Assembly: GCF_016917755.1 (NCBI RefSeq)
Contig: NZ_CP070326.1
Location: 496,001-560,000, forward strand
Reading direction: 5' to 3'
Length of the DNA: 64,000 nt
Origin: Streptomyces noursei
GTDB lineage: Bacteria > Actinomycetota > Actinomycetes > Streptomycetales > Streptomycetaceae
A program made the position numbers and the translations under genes. Below the pieces are notes generated by a model. That model saw only the letters and a program-made list of their open reading frames with translations, did not search any database and was not told the DNA's origin. Numbering within the stretch: the stretch's first letter is position 1; every line of letters starts with the position of its first letter. Positions 32,652-42,115 of this stretch are shown one piece after another.

Positions 32652-35165
32652 GTGGCACGTGGACGGTTGCGGATCTTCCTCGGGGCCGCCCCCGGGGTCG
32701 GCAAGACGTACGCGATGCTCGCGGAGGGGCAACGGCTGCGGGCATTGGGCACGGAGGTCGTGGTGGGCTTCGTCGAGCCGCACGGCAGGCGGCCGACGGC
32801 GGCCATGGCCGAGGGGCTGGAGACGATCCCCCGGCGCGCGCTGCGGCATCGCGGGGCGCAGTTCACCGAGATGGATCTGGACGCGGTGCTGGCCCGCAGC
32901 CCGCAGGTGGCGCTGGTCGACGAACTCGCCCACTCCAACGTCCCGGGGACCCGCAACGCCAAGCGGTGGCAGGACGTGGAGGAGCTCCTGGACGCCGGCA
33001 TCGACGTCGTCACCACGCTCAACGTGCAGCACCTGGAGTCGTTGAACGACGTGGTCCGGCAGATCACCGGAGTGCGGCAGCGGGAGACCCTGCCCGACGA
33101 GGTGGCGCGCCGGGCGGACCAGATCGAGCTGGTCGACCTGCCGCCGGAGGTGCTGCGCCGGCGGATGGTGCACGGCGACATCTACCCGGCGGACCGCATC
33201 GAGTCCGCCCTCACCCACTACTTCCGGGTCGGCAACCTCACCGCGCTGCGGGAGATCGCGCTGCTGTGGCTCGCCGACCGGGTGGAGGAGGGGCTCCAGC
33301 GGTACCGCGCCGAGCACGGGATCGTCGCCCCGTGGGAGACCCGGGAGCGCATCCTGGTCGCCCTCAACGGCGGCCCGGAGGGCGAGACGCTGATCCGGCG
33401 GGCCGCGCGGATCAGCGCCCGCACGCCGGGCACGGAGTTGCTGGCGCTCCATGTGGTCCCGGAGGACGGGCTGACCCGCGTCGACCCGTCGGTGCTGGAC
33501 GCCCAGCGCACCCTGCTCGAATCGCTCGGCGGCAGCTTCCACCAGACCACCGGCGGGGATGTGGTCGAGGCGCTGTTGCAGTTCGCGGAGGCGGAGAACG
33601 TCACCCAGATCGTGCTGGGCGCGAGTCGGCGCGGCCGGGTGGCGTCGCTGCTGCGGGCGGGCGTGGGCGAGCGGACGATCAAGGGGTCCGGCCCCATCGA
33701 CGTGCACATCGTCACGCACGAGGAGGCGGCGGCGTCCGCCGCGCTGCGGCTGCCGCGACCGGGCAACGGCATGGGTCCGCGGCGTCTGGGTGCCGCCGCG
33801 GCCAGCGCGGTGGTCCTGCTGCCCCTGTTGACGCTGCTGCTCACCGTGGTGCGGGGCCCGATGGGCCTGGCCGGCGCCCTGGTGCTCTATCTGCTGGTGA
33901 TCGTGGTGGTGGCGTTGGTGGGCGGGGTCGTGCCGGCGTTGCTGGCCGCGGTCGCCGCGGCGCTGCTGGCGGACTACTCCTTCATCGCCCCGGTGCACTC
34001 CTTCGACATCGAGCGTCCCGACGAGATCGTCGCGCTGGTCGTGTTCGTCGTCACGGCCGTGCTGGTCGGGACCGCGGCGGGGGCGGCGGCCCGGCACACC
34101 CGGCAGGCCGCGCGGGCGATCGCGGAGGCCCGGACGCTGAGCCGCCTGGCCGCGGGCGTGCTGCGCGGCCAGGACCTGCCGGCGCTGGTGGAGATGATCC
34201 GGGAGAACTTCGGGCTGAGTGCGGTGAGCCTGCTCGAACGGGACCCCCGGGCATCGCCGGTGCCGCGCTGGTACGTGGTCGCCAGCGCCGGCGACCACCC
34301 GCCGGAGCGGCCGTACGAGGCGGAGGTGGAGAGCCCGGTGGACGACCTCCTGACGCTGGCCGCCCGGGGGCCGGGGCTGAGTTCGCAGGACCGGCGGCTG
34401 CTCGACGCGTGCGCCGCCGAGCTGGGGCTCGCGCATGCCCGGGGCAGGATCGCCGGGCCCGCCGGCGTCGGCGATCCGCTCGCCGACGCCGAACGCACCC
34501 GGGCCTCCCTCCTGCTGGCCGCCGGCCGCGATCTGCGCGCGCCGCTGCGCACCGCCGAGGACGCGCTGGGGCGGCTGCGGCGGCGCGGCGGTGAGCGGGC
34601 TCCGGACGAGCGGCGGCTGCTGGAGACCGCACGCGCGGCCGTGCACCGCGCGGCGCAGCTCGTCACCGACCTGGACGACCTGAGCCGGCTGCACGCCGGG
34701 GCGCTGGACCTCTACCTCCGCCCGGTCGATCTGAACGAGGCGTGGGGCGCGGCGCTGGACGACCTGGGGCCCGGTGGCCACTCGATCGTGCTGCGGCTGC
34801 CGGCGTACCTACCCGATGTGATCGCCGACGCCGCGCTGCTCACCCGTGCGTTGACCGCTCTGGCGGCCGATGCGCTGCGCCACAGCCCGCCGGGCCGGCC
34901 GCCCGTGGTCACCGCGGAGACCCACGACGGCCGGGTGGCGATCCGGGTGGCGGACGGGTCCGGTGGCGAGGGTGCGGCGCTCGCGGGGCGGTCCGGTTCC
35001 CGTGCCGACAGTCTGGCGCTGCGGCTCTCGCGCGACCTGGCCGAGGCGATGGACGGGTCGCTGCGGACCTCCGGCAGGGGGTCGGCCTTCACGGTGACGC
35101 TCAGCCTGCCGAGCTCCGCGCCCGGACGTCCCCGGCGCGGCAAGCGGCCGGCACGCCCGACCTGA
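32652..35165 (+). CDS. KdpD-like sensor protein with degenerate kinase core
   Basis: GTG at 32652 (GGGAG upstream) gives 837 residues. The N-terminal KdpD domain is intact: Walker A GAAPGVGKT (residues 10-18), VDELAHSN, TTLNVQHLESLND. A universal-stress-like domain (about 230-370) and a block of four hydrophobic segments (about 379-475, DUF4118-like) follow. In the C-terminal kinase core the H-box reads AAGRDLRAPL, with Arg626 where the phospho-acceptor His belongs. The N-box reads AADALRHS, with Asp740 in place of the Asn, and the G-boxes are weak. It is therefore unlikely to autophosphorylate. It directly precedes kdpFABC, so it probably binds nucleotide or a second messenger, or regulates the pump without phosphotransfer. 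Confidence 0.85.
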   Translation: MARGRLRIFLGAAPGVGKTYAMLAEGQRLRALGTEVVVGFVEPHGRRPTAAMAEGLETIPRRALRHRGAQFTEMDLDAVLARSPQVALVDELAHSNVPGTRNAKRWQDVEELLDAGIDVVTTLNVQHLESLNDVVRQITGVRQRETLPDEVARRADQIELVDLPPEVLRRRMVHGDIYPADRIESALTHYFRVGNLTALREIALLWLADRVEEGLQRYRAEHGIVAPWETRERILVALNGGPEGETLIRRAARISARTPGTELLALHVVPEDGLTRVDPSVLDAQRTLLESLGGSFHQTTGGDVVEALLQFAEAENVTQIVLGASRRGRVASLLRAGVGERTIKGSGPIDVHIVTHEEAAASAALRLPRPGNGMGPRRLGAAAASAVVLLPLLTLLLTVVRGPMGLAGALVLYLLVIVVVALVGGVVPALLAAVAAALLADYSFIAPVHSFDIERPDEIVALVVFVVTAVLVGTAAGAAARHTRQAARAIAEARTLSRLAAGVLRGQDLPALVEMIRENFGLSAVSLLERDPRASPVPRWYVVASAGDHPPERPYEAEVESPVDDLLTLAARGPGLSSQDRRLLDACAAELGLAHARGRIAGPAGVGDPLADAERTRASLLLAAGRDLRAPLRTAEDALGRLRRRGGERAPDERRLLETARAAVHRAAQLVTDLDDLSRLHAGALDLYLRPVDLNEAWGAALDDLGPGGHSIVLRLPAYLPDVIADAALLTRALTALAADALRHSPPGRPPVVTAETHDGRVAIRVADGSGGEGAALAGRSGSRADSLALRLSRDLAEAMDGSLRTSGRGSAFTVTLSLPSSAPGRPRRGKRPARPT

Positions 35166-35191
35166 TATACCGTCAGAAATTGGCATATACC
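35165..35191 (+). promoter_or_regulatory. AT-rich kdp control region with two ATATACC repeats
   Basis: ATATACC occurs at 35165-35171 and 35185-35191, 20 bases apart, on the same face of the helix, in a short AT-rich island directly after the KdpD-like stop codon. It precedes the kdpF leader gene and may be a promoter with an activator site. Confidence 0.4.
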
Positions 35192-35247
35192 TACATACCG
35201 GACGGGACGAGTCTCCCGCCCCTGACGACTTGCGGGGTGCCGCACCC

Positions 35248-35331
35248 ATGTCGGACGTTGCCTATGTCGGCCTGACGGCCGCGGTCTTCGCCCTGATCGG
35301 CCTGGCTGCCAAGGGGGTCGGACGCCGGTGA
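35248..35331 (+). CDS. 27-residue membrane peptide preceding kdpF
   Basis: ATG at 35248 encodes a single hydrophobic helix ([19 protein letters not shown]) with a basic end. Its stop overlaps the GTG start of kdpF (GTGA). Its place suggests a second small subunit or stabiliser of the Kdp complex; I know no assigned function. Confidence 0.6.
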   Translation: MSDVAYVGLTAAVFALIGLAAKGVGRR

Positions 35332-35417
35332 CCGTGGAGAACATCATCGGTCTGATCGTCGCCGCCGGGCTGGTGATCTACCTCATCCTCTGCCTGATCT
35401 TTCCCGAGAAGTTCTAG
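35328..35417 (+). CDS. kdpF: K(+)-transporting ATPase subunit F
   Basis: GTG at 35328 gives a 29-residue hydrophobic peptide ([20 protein letters not shown], ending PEKF), typical of KdpF. It is a single membrane helix that stabilises the KdpABC complex. It overlaps the preceding peptide gene and lies 11 bases before kdpA. Confidence 0.85.
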   Translation: MTVENIIGLIVAAGLVIYLILCLIFPEKF

Positions 35418-35428
35418 GGAGCTCCCGG

Positions 35429-37093
35429 ATGGGCGACACCGCGGCCGGCTGGCTCCAAGCAGCCGTCCTGGTCGCGGCGCTGGCGCTCTCGCACCGGCCG
35501 CTGGGCGGCGCCCTGGCGCACGTCCTGACCACCGACCGCCACTGGCGGATCGAGCGCCTGGTCTACCGGGCGGGCGGGGTGAACGGGGACGCCGACCAGC
35601 GGTGGCCGGCCTATCTGCGCAGCCTCCTGGCCTTCTCCTTCATGTCGACGCTGTTCCTGTACGCGTTCCTGCGGCTCCAGGACCATCTCCTGCTCTCCCT
35701 GGGCCGCAAGCCGGTTCCGGCGGACCTGGCGTTCAACACCGCGGCGTCGTTCGTCACCAACACCAACTGGCAGGCGTACGCCGGCGAGGCGACGATGGGC
35801 CACCTCGTGCAGATGGCCGGGCTGGCGGTGCAGAACTTCGTCTCCGCGGCCGTGGGCATCGCCGTGGTGGCCACGCTGATCCGCGGCTTCACCCGGAAAC
35901 GCACCGATCGCGTCGGGAACTTCTGGGTGGACCTGACCCGGCTGGTACTGCGGGTGCTGCTGCCGATCTCCTTCGTCTTCGCGGTCGTGCTGGTGGCCGC
36001 CGGCGTCATCCAGAACTTCCACGGGGCCCATGCCGTCGCCACCCTCGCCGGCGGCCGGCAGAACCTGCCCGGTGGGCCGGTCGCCTCGCAGGAGACGATC
36101 AAGCTGCTGGGCACCAACGGCGGCGGCTTCTTCAGCGCCAACTCCGCGCATCCCTTCGAGAATCCCAGCGGGCTGACCAATCTGATCGAGATCTATCTGC
36201 TGCTCGTGATCCCGTTCTCGTTGCCGCGGACCTTCGGGGCGATGGTCGGCGACGTCCGCCAGGGCTACGCCGTCGTCACCGTGATGGTGCTGCTCTGGGC
36301 CGCCTCGGTGGTCCTGGTGACCGCCAACGAGCTGTACCGCGTCAGCAGTCCGGCCGGGCACGCGGCCGGGGCGATGGCGGAGGGCAAGGAGACCCGGTTC
36401 GGCATCTGGTCCTCGGCGCTGTTCGCGGTCTCGACCACCCTCACGTCGTGCGGAGCGGTCAACTCCGCCCACGACTCGTACACTCCGGGCGGCGGCGGAA
36501 TGACGATCTTCAACATGATGTTGGGGGAGATCGCGCCCGGCGGCACCGGCTCCGGGCTCTACGGGATCCTGATCCTGGCGGTGGTCGCGGTCTTCGTCGC
36601 CGGGCTGATGGTCGGCCGCACCCCGGAGTACCTGGGCAAGAAGCTGCGCGGCCAGGAGATGCGGTACGCCTCGCTCTACATCCTGACCACGCCCGCGCTG
36701 GTCCTCGTCGGCGCGGGACTGGCCATGGCCTTCCCCGGAGAGCGGGCGGCCATGCTCAACCCGGGGCCGCACGGCTTCTCCGAGGTGCTGTACGCACTGA
36801 CGTCGGCGGCCAACAACAACGGCTCGGCGTTCGCCGGGTTGAGCGCCGACACGGTCTGGTACAACACGGGCCTCGGCGTGGTGATGCTGCTGGGCCGGTT
36901 CCTGCCGATGGTGTTCGTGCTGGCGCTGGCCGGCTCGCTCGCCGGGCAGCAGCCGGTGCCGGTCACCGCGGGCACCCTGCCCACCCACCGGCCGCAGTTC
37001 ATCGGGCTGTTGACCGGGGTGATCCTGATCGTGGTCGGTCTGACGTACTTCCCGGCGCTGGCACTGGGGCCCCTCGCGGAGGGTCTGCGCTGA
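35429..37093 (+). CDS. kdpA: K(+)-transporting ATPase subunit A
   Basis: This 554-residue channel-like subunit selects and conducts potassium. The four selectivity-filter regions are readable: [48 protein letters not shown] and [16 protein letters not shown] at 35429 follows AGGGAG. The stop overlaps the kdpB start (TGATG). Confidence 0.95.
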   Translation: MGDTAAGWLQAAVLVAALALSHRPLGGALAHVLTTDRHWRIERLVYRAGGVNGDADQRWPAYLRSLLAFSFMSTLFLYAFLRLQDHLLLSLGRKPVPADLAFNTAASFVTNTNWQAYAGEATMGHLVQMAGLAVQNFVSAAVGIAVVATLIRGFTRKRTDRVGNFWVDLTRLVLRVLLPISFVFAVVLVAAGVIQNFHGAHAVATLAGGRQNLPGGPVASQETIKLLGTNGGGFFSANSAHPFENPSGLTNLIEIYLLLVIPFSLPRTFGAMVGDVRQGYAVVTVMVLLWAASVVLVTANELYRVSSPAGHAAGAMAEGKETRFGIWSSALFAVSTTLTSCGAVNSAHDSYTPGGGGMTIFNMMLGEIAPGGTGSGLYGILILAVVAVFVAGLMVGRTPEYLGKKLRGQEMRYASLYILTTPALVLVGAGLAMAFPGERAAMLNPGPHGFSEVLYALTSAANNNGSAFAGLSADTVWYNTGLGVVMLLGRFLPMVFVLALAGSLAGQQPVPVTAGTLPTHRPQFIGLLTGVILIVVGLTYFPALALGPLAEGLR

Positions 37094-39222
37094 TGTCCTC
37101 GCCCGCCGTTCCCGCCGCCACCCCGCCGAGCACCGGCCGCCCACCCCGGCGGGTCGCGGGCGGGCTGCTGGACCCCCGGCAGCTGGTCCGCTCCCTCCCC
37201 GACGCGCTGCGGAAGCTGGATCCCCGGGTGATGCTCCACAACCCGGTGATGTTCGTGGTGGAGGTCGGGGCGGCGCTGACCGCGCTGTCGGCGATCCGGA
37301 CGCCCGGCGTCTTCGCCTGGGTGATCACGGTCTGGCTGTGGCTGACGGCCCTCTTCGCCAATCTCGCCGAGGCGGTGGCGGAGGGCCGCGGCAAGGCCCA
37401 GGCGGCGGCGCTGCGACGCGCCAAGACCACGACGACGGCCCGCCGGCTCACCGACTGGCGGCCCGGCGCGACCGACCCGGCCGAGGAGGAAGTTCCGGGC
37501 ACCGCACTGCGGTTGGGCGACCACGTGGTCGTCGAGGCCGGTCAGCTCATCCCGGGCGACGGTGATGTCGTCGAGGGCATCGCGAGCGTCGACGAATCGG
37601 CCATCACCGGGGAGTCGGCGCCGGTGATCCGGGAGTCGGGCGGCGACCGGTCGGCGGTCACGGGCGGCACGAAGGTGCTCTCGGACCGGATCGTGGTCGA
37701 GATCACCGCCAAGCCCGGGGAGACCTTCATCGACCGGATGATCGCCCTGGTCGAGGGCGCGGCCCGGCAGCGGACGCCGAACGAGATCGCGCTCAACATC
37801 CTGCTCGCGTCCCTCACCATCATCTTCCTGATCGCCGTGGTCACCCTCCAGCCGTTCGCCGTCTTCGCCGGCGCCGAGCAGACCCTCGTCATCCTCGTCG
37901 CCCTGGTCGTGGCGCTCATCCCCACCACGATCGGCGCGCTGCTCCCGGCCATCGGCATCGCCGGCATGGACCGACTCGTCCAGCGCAACGTGCTGGCGAT
38001 GTCGGGGCGCGCGGTGGAGGCCGCGGGCGACGTCAACACCCTGCTGCTGGACAAGACCGGCACCATCACCCTGGGCAACCGGCAGGCCGCGGCCTTCCTG
38101 CCGGTGCCCGGGGTGAGCGTCGAGGAACTCGCCGACGCCGCCCAGCTGTCCTCCATCGCCGACGAGACACCCGAAGGCCGGTCCATCGTCGTCCTCGCCA
38201 AGGAGCAGTACGCGCTGCGCGGCCGGAGCGAGGGCGAACTGGACGGGGCCGCCTTCGTCCCGTTCACCGCGCAGAGCCGGATGAGCGGCGTCGACCTCGA
38301 CGACCCGCGGGAGCGCCGCTCGCTGCGCAAGGGCGCGGCGACCGCGGTGATGCGCTGGGTCCGCGACAACGGCGGGCACCCCACCGCGGATGTCGGGCAG
38401 CTCGTCGACGGCATCGCCGCGAGCGGCGGGACGCCGCTGGTCGTCGGCCAGGTGACCCGGCGCGGCGGGGCGTCGGACGCCCGCGTGCTGGGCGTCGTCC
38501 ACCTCAAGGACGTCGTCAAGGAGGGCATGCGCGACCGGTTCGACCAGCTGCGCCGGATGGGCATCAGGACCGTCATGATCACCGGCGACAACCCGCTCAC
38601 CGCCCACGCCATCGCCCAGGAGGCAGGCGTGGACGACTTCCTCGCCGAGGCCGCCCCCGAGGACAAGATGGCGCTGATCCGGCGGGAGCAGGAGGGCGGC
38701 AAACTCGTCGCGATGACCGGCGACGGGACGAACGACGCCCCGGCACTGGCCCAGGCGGACGTGGGCGTGGCGATGAACACCGGCACCTCGGCCGCCAAGG
38801 AGGCCGGGAACATGGTCGACCTCGACTCCAATCCGACCAAGCTCATCGAGATCGTCGAGATCGGCAAGCAACTCCTCATCACCCGGGGCGCGTTGACCAC
38901 CTTCTCGATCGCCAACGACGTCGCCAAGTACTTCGCGATCATCCCGGCGATGTTCGCCAGCGTCCATCCGGGCCTGGACCGGCTCAACATCATGCGGCTG
39001 CACAGTCCGGCCTCGGCGATCACCTCCGCGATCGTCTTCAACGCGCTGATCATCGTCGCGCTGATCCCGCTCGCGCTGCGCGGGGTGCGCTACCGCCCGT
39101 CCTCCGCCTCCGAACTCCTCGGCCGCAACATCTGGCTCTACGGGCTCGGCGGGCTCGTCCTGCCGTTCCTCGGCATCAAACTGCTCGACCTGCTCATCCA
39201 GTTCATCCCCGGACTGCGCTGA
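37093..39222 (+). CDS. kdpB: K(+)-transporting P-type ATPase subunit B
   Basis: The 709-residue catalytic subunit has the phosphorylation motif [10 protein letters not shown] with Asp320. It also has [13 protein letters not shown] in the actuator domain, the KGAA region of the nucleotide domain, and [10 protein letters not shown] plus [13 protein letters not shown] in the phosphorylation domain. The N-terminus is somewhat longer and Pro-rich than in E. coli. It couples ATP hydrolysis to potassium uptake through KdpA. It overlaps kdpA and lies 29 bases before kdpC. Confidence 0.95.
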   Translation: MSSPAVPAATPPSTGRPPRRVAGGLLDPRQLVRSLPDALRKLDPRVMLHNPVMFVVEVGAALTALSAIRTPGVFAWVITVWLWLTALFANLAEAVAEGRGKAQAAALRRAKTTTTARRLTDWRPGATDPAEEEVPGTALRLGDHVVVEAGQLIPGDGDVVEGIASVDESAITGESAPVIRESGGDRSAVTGGTKVLSDRIVVEITAKPGETFIDRMIALVEGAARQRTPNEIALNILLASLTIIFLIAVVTLQPFAVFAGAEQTLVILVALVVALIPTTIGALLPAIGIAGMDRLVQRNVLAMSGRAVEAAGDVNTLLLDKTGTITLGNRQAAAFLPVPGVSVEELADAAQLSSIADETPEGRSIVVLAKEQYALRGRSEGELDGAAFVPFTAQSRMSGVDLDDPRERRSLRKGAATAVMRWVRDNGGHPTADVGQLVDGIAASGGTPLVVGQVTRRGGASDARVLGVVHLKDVVKEGMRDRFDQLRRMGIRTVMITGDNPLTAHAIAQEAGVDDFLAEAAPEDKMALIRREQEGGKLVAMTGDGTNDAPALAQADVGVAMNTGTSAAKEAGNMVDLDSNPTKLIEIVEIGKQLLITRGALTTFSIANDVAKYFAIIPAMFASVHPGLDRLNIMRLHSPASAITSAIVFNALIIVALIPLALRGVRYRPSSASELLGRNIWLYGLGGLVLPFLGIKLLDLLIQFIPGLR

Positions 39223-39251
39223 CCGGCCGACGACGAGACAAGAGGGGACCC

Positions 39252-39932
39252 ATGGCGCGCACCACCCTTCCCACCGCACTCCGCCACCATCTGGCGGCAC
39301 TGCGGATGCTGCTCGCGCTCACCGTGATCACCGGCGTCGGCTACCCCCTCCTCGTCACCGGCATCGCCCAGGCCGGCCTCTCCGAACAGGCCAACGGCTC
39401 CCTGCTGACGACGCACGGCACCGCGGTGGCCTCGCGCCTGATCGGCCAGAACTTCGCCCTCCCCGCGCGCCACCCCGGCGACCCGCACGAGGTTCCGCGC
39501 CCCGACCCCGGTTGGTTCCAACCCCGGCCGTCCGCCGGGGGCTACGACCCCGGCAACTCCGGCGCCAGCAACCTCGGCCCCACCAATCCGCTGCTCACCG
39601 CGACCGTCCGGGCCCGCCGCGCCGCGCTCGCCGCGTTCGACGGCGTGCCCCCGGCGGCCGTCCCCGCGGACGCCGTCACCGGCAGTGGCTCCGGCCTCGA
39701 CCCGGCGATCTCCCCGGCCTACGCGTACCAGCAGGTCCGACGCGTGGCGCGGGCCCGCCGCCTGACCCCCGCCCGGGTCCGGCGCCTGGTCACCCGTCAG
39801 CTGCACGGGCGGGACCTGGGCTTCCTCGGCCAGCCGTACGTCAACGTCGTCGAGCTGAACCAGGCGCTGGCGGAGGAGGCACGTCCGGGGCCGCGCCGGC
39901 CTCAGGCGCGCACCGGGCTGACGGACTCGTAG
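39252..39932 (+). CDS. kdpC: K(+)-transporting ATPase subunit C
   Basis: The 226-residue protein has one N-terminal membrane helix (VITGVGYPLLVTGIAQ), a periplasm-side domain with SNLGPTN and SGSGLDPAISPAYA, and a final NVVELN. ATG at 39252 has AGAGGGG upstream. Its last 31 bases overlap the convergent DUF4118 gene. Confidence 0.95.
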   Translation: MARTTLPTALRHHLAALRMLLALTVITGVGYPLLVTGIAQAGLSEQANGSLLTTHGTAVASRLIGQNFALPARHPGDPHEVPRPDPGWFQPRPSAGGYDPGNSGASNLGPTNPLLTATVRARRAALAAFDGVPPAAVPADAVTGSGSGLDPAISPAYAYQQVRRVARARRLTPARVRRLVTRQLHGRDLGFLGQPYVNVVELNQALAEEARPGPRRPQARTGLTDS

Positions 39933-40648
39933 GCCGCCCCCACCTGGTTGGCCAGCGTCACCGCGACCAGCCGGGCGGCGAGCGGCGGCGTGGCGCCCGG
40001 CGCACCCTGGAGCAGGAACCGGCCGTGGAAACGCCCACCGCGGCTGACCCGCAGCTCGACCTCGTCCGGCGGCAGCCCGTCCCGGTCGGCGTCCCAGTGG
40101 CGGCGGCCCCAGGCGATCGAGCCGTCGTCCATCAGCCGGGGCGGGTGTCCGATCAGCGTGCCGTACTCGAACCGGCAGCCGCTCAACCCCAGCAGTCCCA
40201 CCAGCTGCCGCCGCACGTGGTCGACCACGGCGTCCGGGCCGGCCGCGCTCTCGACCAGCCGGGCGGTGTGGTGGATCTGTGCCAGGTAGTCGTCGTCGGT
40301 GATGGCGATGACCTTCAGCTCCCGGGTGCGGGCGGCGAGCTGGGAGACCGCGACGCCCACGGCGAGCAGCAGCACGGCGGTGACGATGTCGGCGGACTTG
40401 GTGATGGCGAACCGTTCGTAGGGCCGGGTGAGGAAGAAGTCGAACCACACCGCGGCGGACAGTGCGGCCAACGCGCCGGCCGGGCGGTGCCCGAGCACGG
40501 CGACGGCCACCACCACGACGACGAGCACCAGCGCCGCGTTGGTGTTGGACATCCGGTCCCGGAAGGGCAGCAGCAGCGCGCAGACGGCCGGCGGGAGCAC
40601 CAGCGCGGCGGCGAGGGCGACCGGGTCGCGGGTGAGGTAGCGCAGCAT
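39902..40648 (-). CDS. DUF4118 membrane protein (KdpD-type sensor segment without kinase)
   Basis: The 248-residue protein has four closely spaced hydrophobic segments in its first 110 residues, including the diagnostic AALSAAVWFDFFLTRPYERF. A C-terminal cytoplasmic alpha/beta region follows (SGCRFEYGTLIGHPPRLMDD). This equals the transmembrane sensor part of KdpD plus a GAF-like tail, without the ATP-binding, HisKA or ATPase domains. It converges on kdpC. A role in sensing potassium or turgor for the Kdp system is inferred. Confidence 0.8.
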   Translation of the reverse strand: MLRYLTRDPVALAAALVLPPAVCALLLPFRDRMSNTNAALVLVVVVVAVAVLGHRPAGALAALSAAVWFDFFLTRPYERFAITKSADIVTAVLLLAVGVAVSQLAARTRELKVIAITDDDYLAQIHHTARLVESAAGPDAVVDHVRRQLVGLLGLSGCRFEYGTLIGHPPRLMDDGSIAWGRRHWDADRDGLPPDEVELRVSRGGRFHGRFLLQGAPGATPPLAARLVAVTLANQVGAAYESVSPVRA

Positions 40649-40885
40649 GGAAGGTCACCTCCACCTCAGGTGTAGCCGCCGGCACGCGTGTGCGGACCGG
40701 TCGTGCGCCGGCTTTTACGCGGCCTTGACGAGACGACCGGTCGCCGGCGCCACGGGAACCGCGAACTGCGCGGCGGTGGGCCCGGGGCCGGTGGGCGCGC
40801 CACACTGGGCACAGCGGCCCGCGCCCCCGCGCGGCCCCTGTGCGGCATCCTGGGCCGGCACCGTCCCGTGGGAGGAGGCGCCTGG

Positions 40886-41689
40886 ATGGGCGCGACATAC
40901 GGACTCGTGGCGGCGGTCTTTCTCGCCTCGGTGGTCGAGGCGGTGGAGGCGCTGACCATCGTCATGGCGATGGGCGTGACCCGCGGCTGGAAGTCCGCCT
41001 GGGCCGGCACCGCGGCCGCCGCCGCGGCCCTCGCGGTCTTCACCGTCGCGGCGGGCTATGCGCTGGCCACCTGGCTGCCCCAGGCGGCGCTCCAACTGAC
41101 CGTGGGCGCCCTGCTGCTGGTCTTCGGTCTGCAGTGGCTGCGCAAGGCGGTCCTGCGCGGCGCGGGGCTCAAGCCGCACCACGACGAGGAGTCGGCCTTC
41201 GCCGAGCAGACCTCCGCGGCCCTGGGCGCCGTCCGGACCACCCGTTTCGGCCTGGACTGGTTCGCGTTCACGGTCTCGCTCAAGGGCGTCTTCCTGGAGG
41301 GGGTGGAGATCGTCTTCATCGTGATCACCTTCGGCACCAGCGCCCACGACGTGCCGGTGGCCGCCGGCACCGCGGCCGCCGCTGCGGTCTGTGTGGCGGT
41401 CGCCGGGTTCTTCGCCCACCGACCGCTCTCCCGCGTCCCCGAGAACACCCTCAAGTACGGCGTCGGACTGCTGCTGGCCGGCTTCGGCACCTACTGGGCC
41501 GTGGCCGGGCTCGGCGTCTTCGCACCCGGCGGGCAGAGCCTCGCATGGCTCGGCCACGACTGGGCGATCCCGGTGCTGATCGCGGCCTGGTTCGCCGTCA
41601 GCCGGCTGCTGATCCGGATCGCGCCGACCGTCGCCGGGCCCCGTCCGTACCCGACCGCACCCGACCGCATCGACCGAGGAGCCCCGTGA
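40886..41689 (+). CDS. COG4280-like polytopic membrane protein
   Basis: The 267-residue protein has about seven hydrophobic segments with conserved acidic motifs inside them (ASVVEAVEALTIVMAMG and KGVFLEGVEIVFIVITFG). These two internally similar halves recall GDT1/TMEM165-like cation exchangers, but the exact EGDKT motif is missing. ATG at 40886 follows GGAGGAGG. The next gene overlaps its stop. A role in cation transport fits the surroundings but is inferred. Confidence 0.65.
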   Translation: MGATYGLVAAVFLASVVEAVEALTIVMAMGVTRGWKSAWAGTAAAAAALAVFTVAAGYALATWLPQAALQLTVGALLLVFGLQWLRKAVLRGAGLKPHHDEESAFAEQTSAALGAVRTTRFGLDWFAFTVSLKGVFLEGVEIVFIVITFGTSAHDVPVAAGTAAAAAVCVAVAGFFAHRPLSRVPENTLKYGVGLLLAGFGTYWAVAGLGVFAPGGQSLAWLGHDWAIPVLIAAWFAVSRLLIRIAPTVAGPRPYPTAPDRIDRGAP

Positions 41690-41916
41690 ACGTCCCGACC
41701 CTCGCCAAGGGCTTCGCCCGTTTCTGGTACGCCTTCGTCATCGGCGACGACTGGAAGATCGCCGCGTCCGTGGTGGCGGTTCTGGTGGTCGGCACGGTCG
41801 CGCTGCTCGCCGGTGCCGTGCCCGGCGGGGTGCTGGCCGCGCTGCTGGCGCTGCTGCTGATGGCCGGTTTCGCCGGCGTGCTGCTGATCGACGTGCGCCA
41901 CCGCGGAAACTCCTGA
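41686..41916 (+). CDS. Small membrane protein, 76 residues
   Basis: GTG at 41686 overlaps the stop of the preceding membrane protein (GTGA) and follows GAGGAG. Two hydrophobic helices (VVAVLVVGTVALLAGAVPGG and LAALLALLLMAGFAGVLLI) are preceded by an amphipathic start. It is probably a partner of the COG4280-like protein. Confidence 0.7.
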   Translation: MNVPTLAKGFARFWYAFVIGDDWKIAASVVAVLVVGTVALLAGAVPGGVLAALLALLLMAGFAGVLLIDVRHRGNS

Positions 41917-41996
41917 GGAATCGTCAGGAAATGGCGGTCGGCAAGCGCTCTGAGCTGCCGGGATCAGGAAAACGTCAACATCGCCGCGTTCCGCCA

Positions 41997-42017
41997 CACA
42001 CCGCCCGGGCCGGTGTG
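41997..42017 (+). promoter_or_regulatory. Hairpin upstream of the second kdpD
   Basis: CACACCG (41997-42003) and CGGTGTG (42011-42017) are inverted around CCCGGGC. It could be the 3-prime end of the previous operon or part of the kdpD leader. Confidence 0.3.
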
Positions 42018-42115
42018 AACATGGCCGCAACCCATGTCCGCTCGGCCGCCCGAGGTTCCCCTCGCCGAACCAGGCGCCGTGGGGTCGTGCAGGCATGGTG
42101 AGGGAGGGGCTGTCG

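Noticed and set aside
31032..34781. 1249-codon minus-strand open frame opposite the MFS and KdpD-like genes
   Set aside because: Low-complexity Gln/Arg/His-rich translation with no domain; the plus-strand genes are certain.
32652..35165. Treating the first KdpD-like gene as a pseudogene
   Set aside because: The frame is open over 837 codons with intact N-terminal motifs and a good start; only the kinase residues are changed, which suggests altered function rather than decay.
36676..39300. 874-codon minus-strand open frame opposite kdpA and kdpB
   Set aside because: It is antisense to two of the best conserved genes in the window and has no recognisable product.
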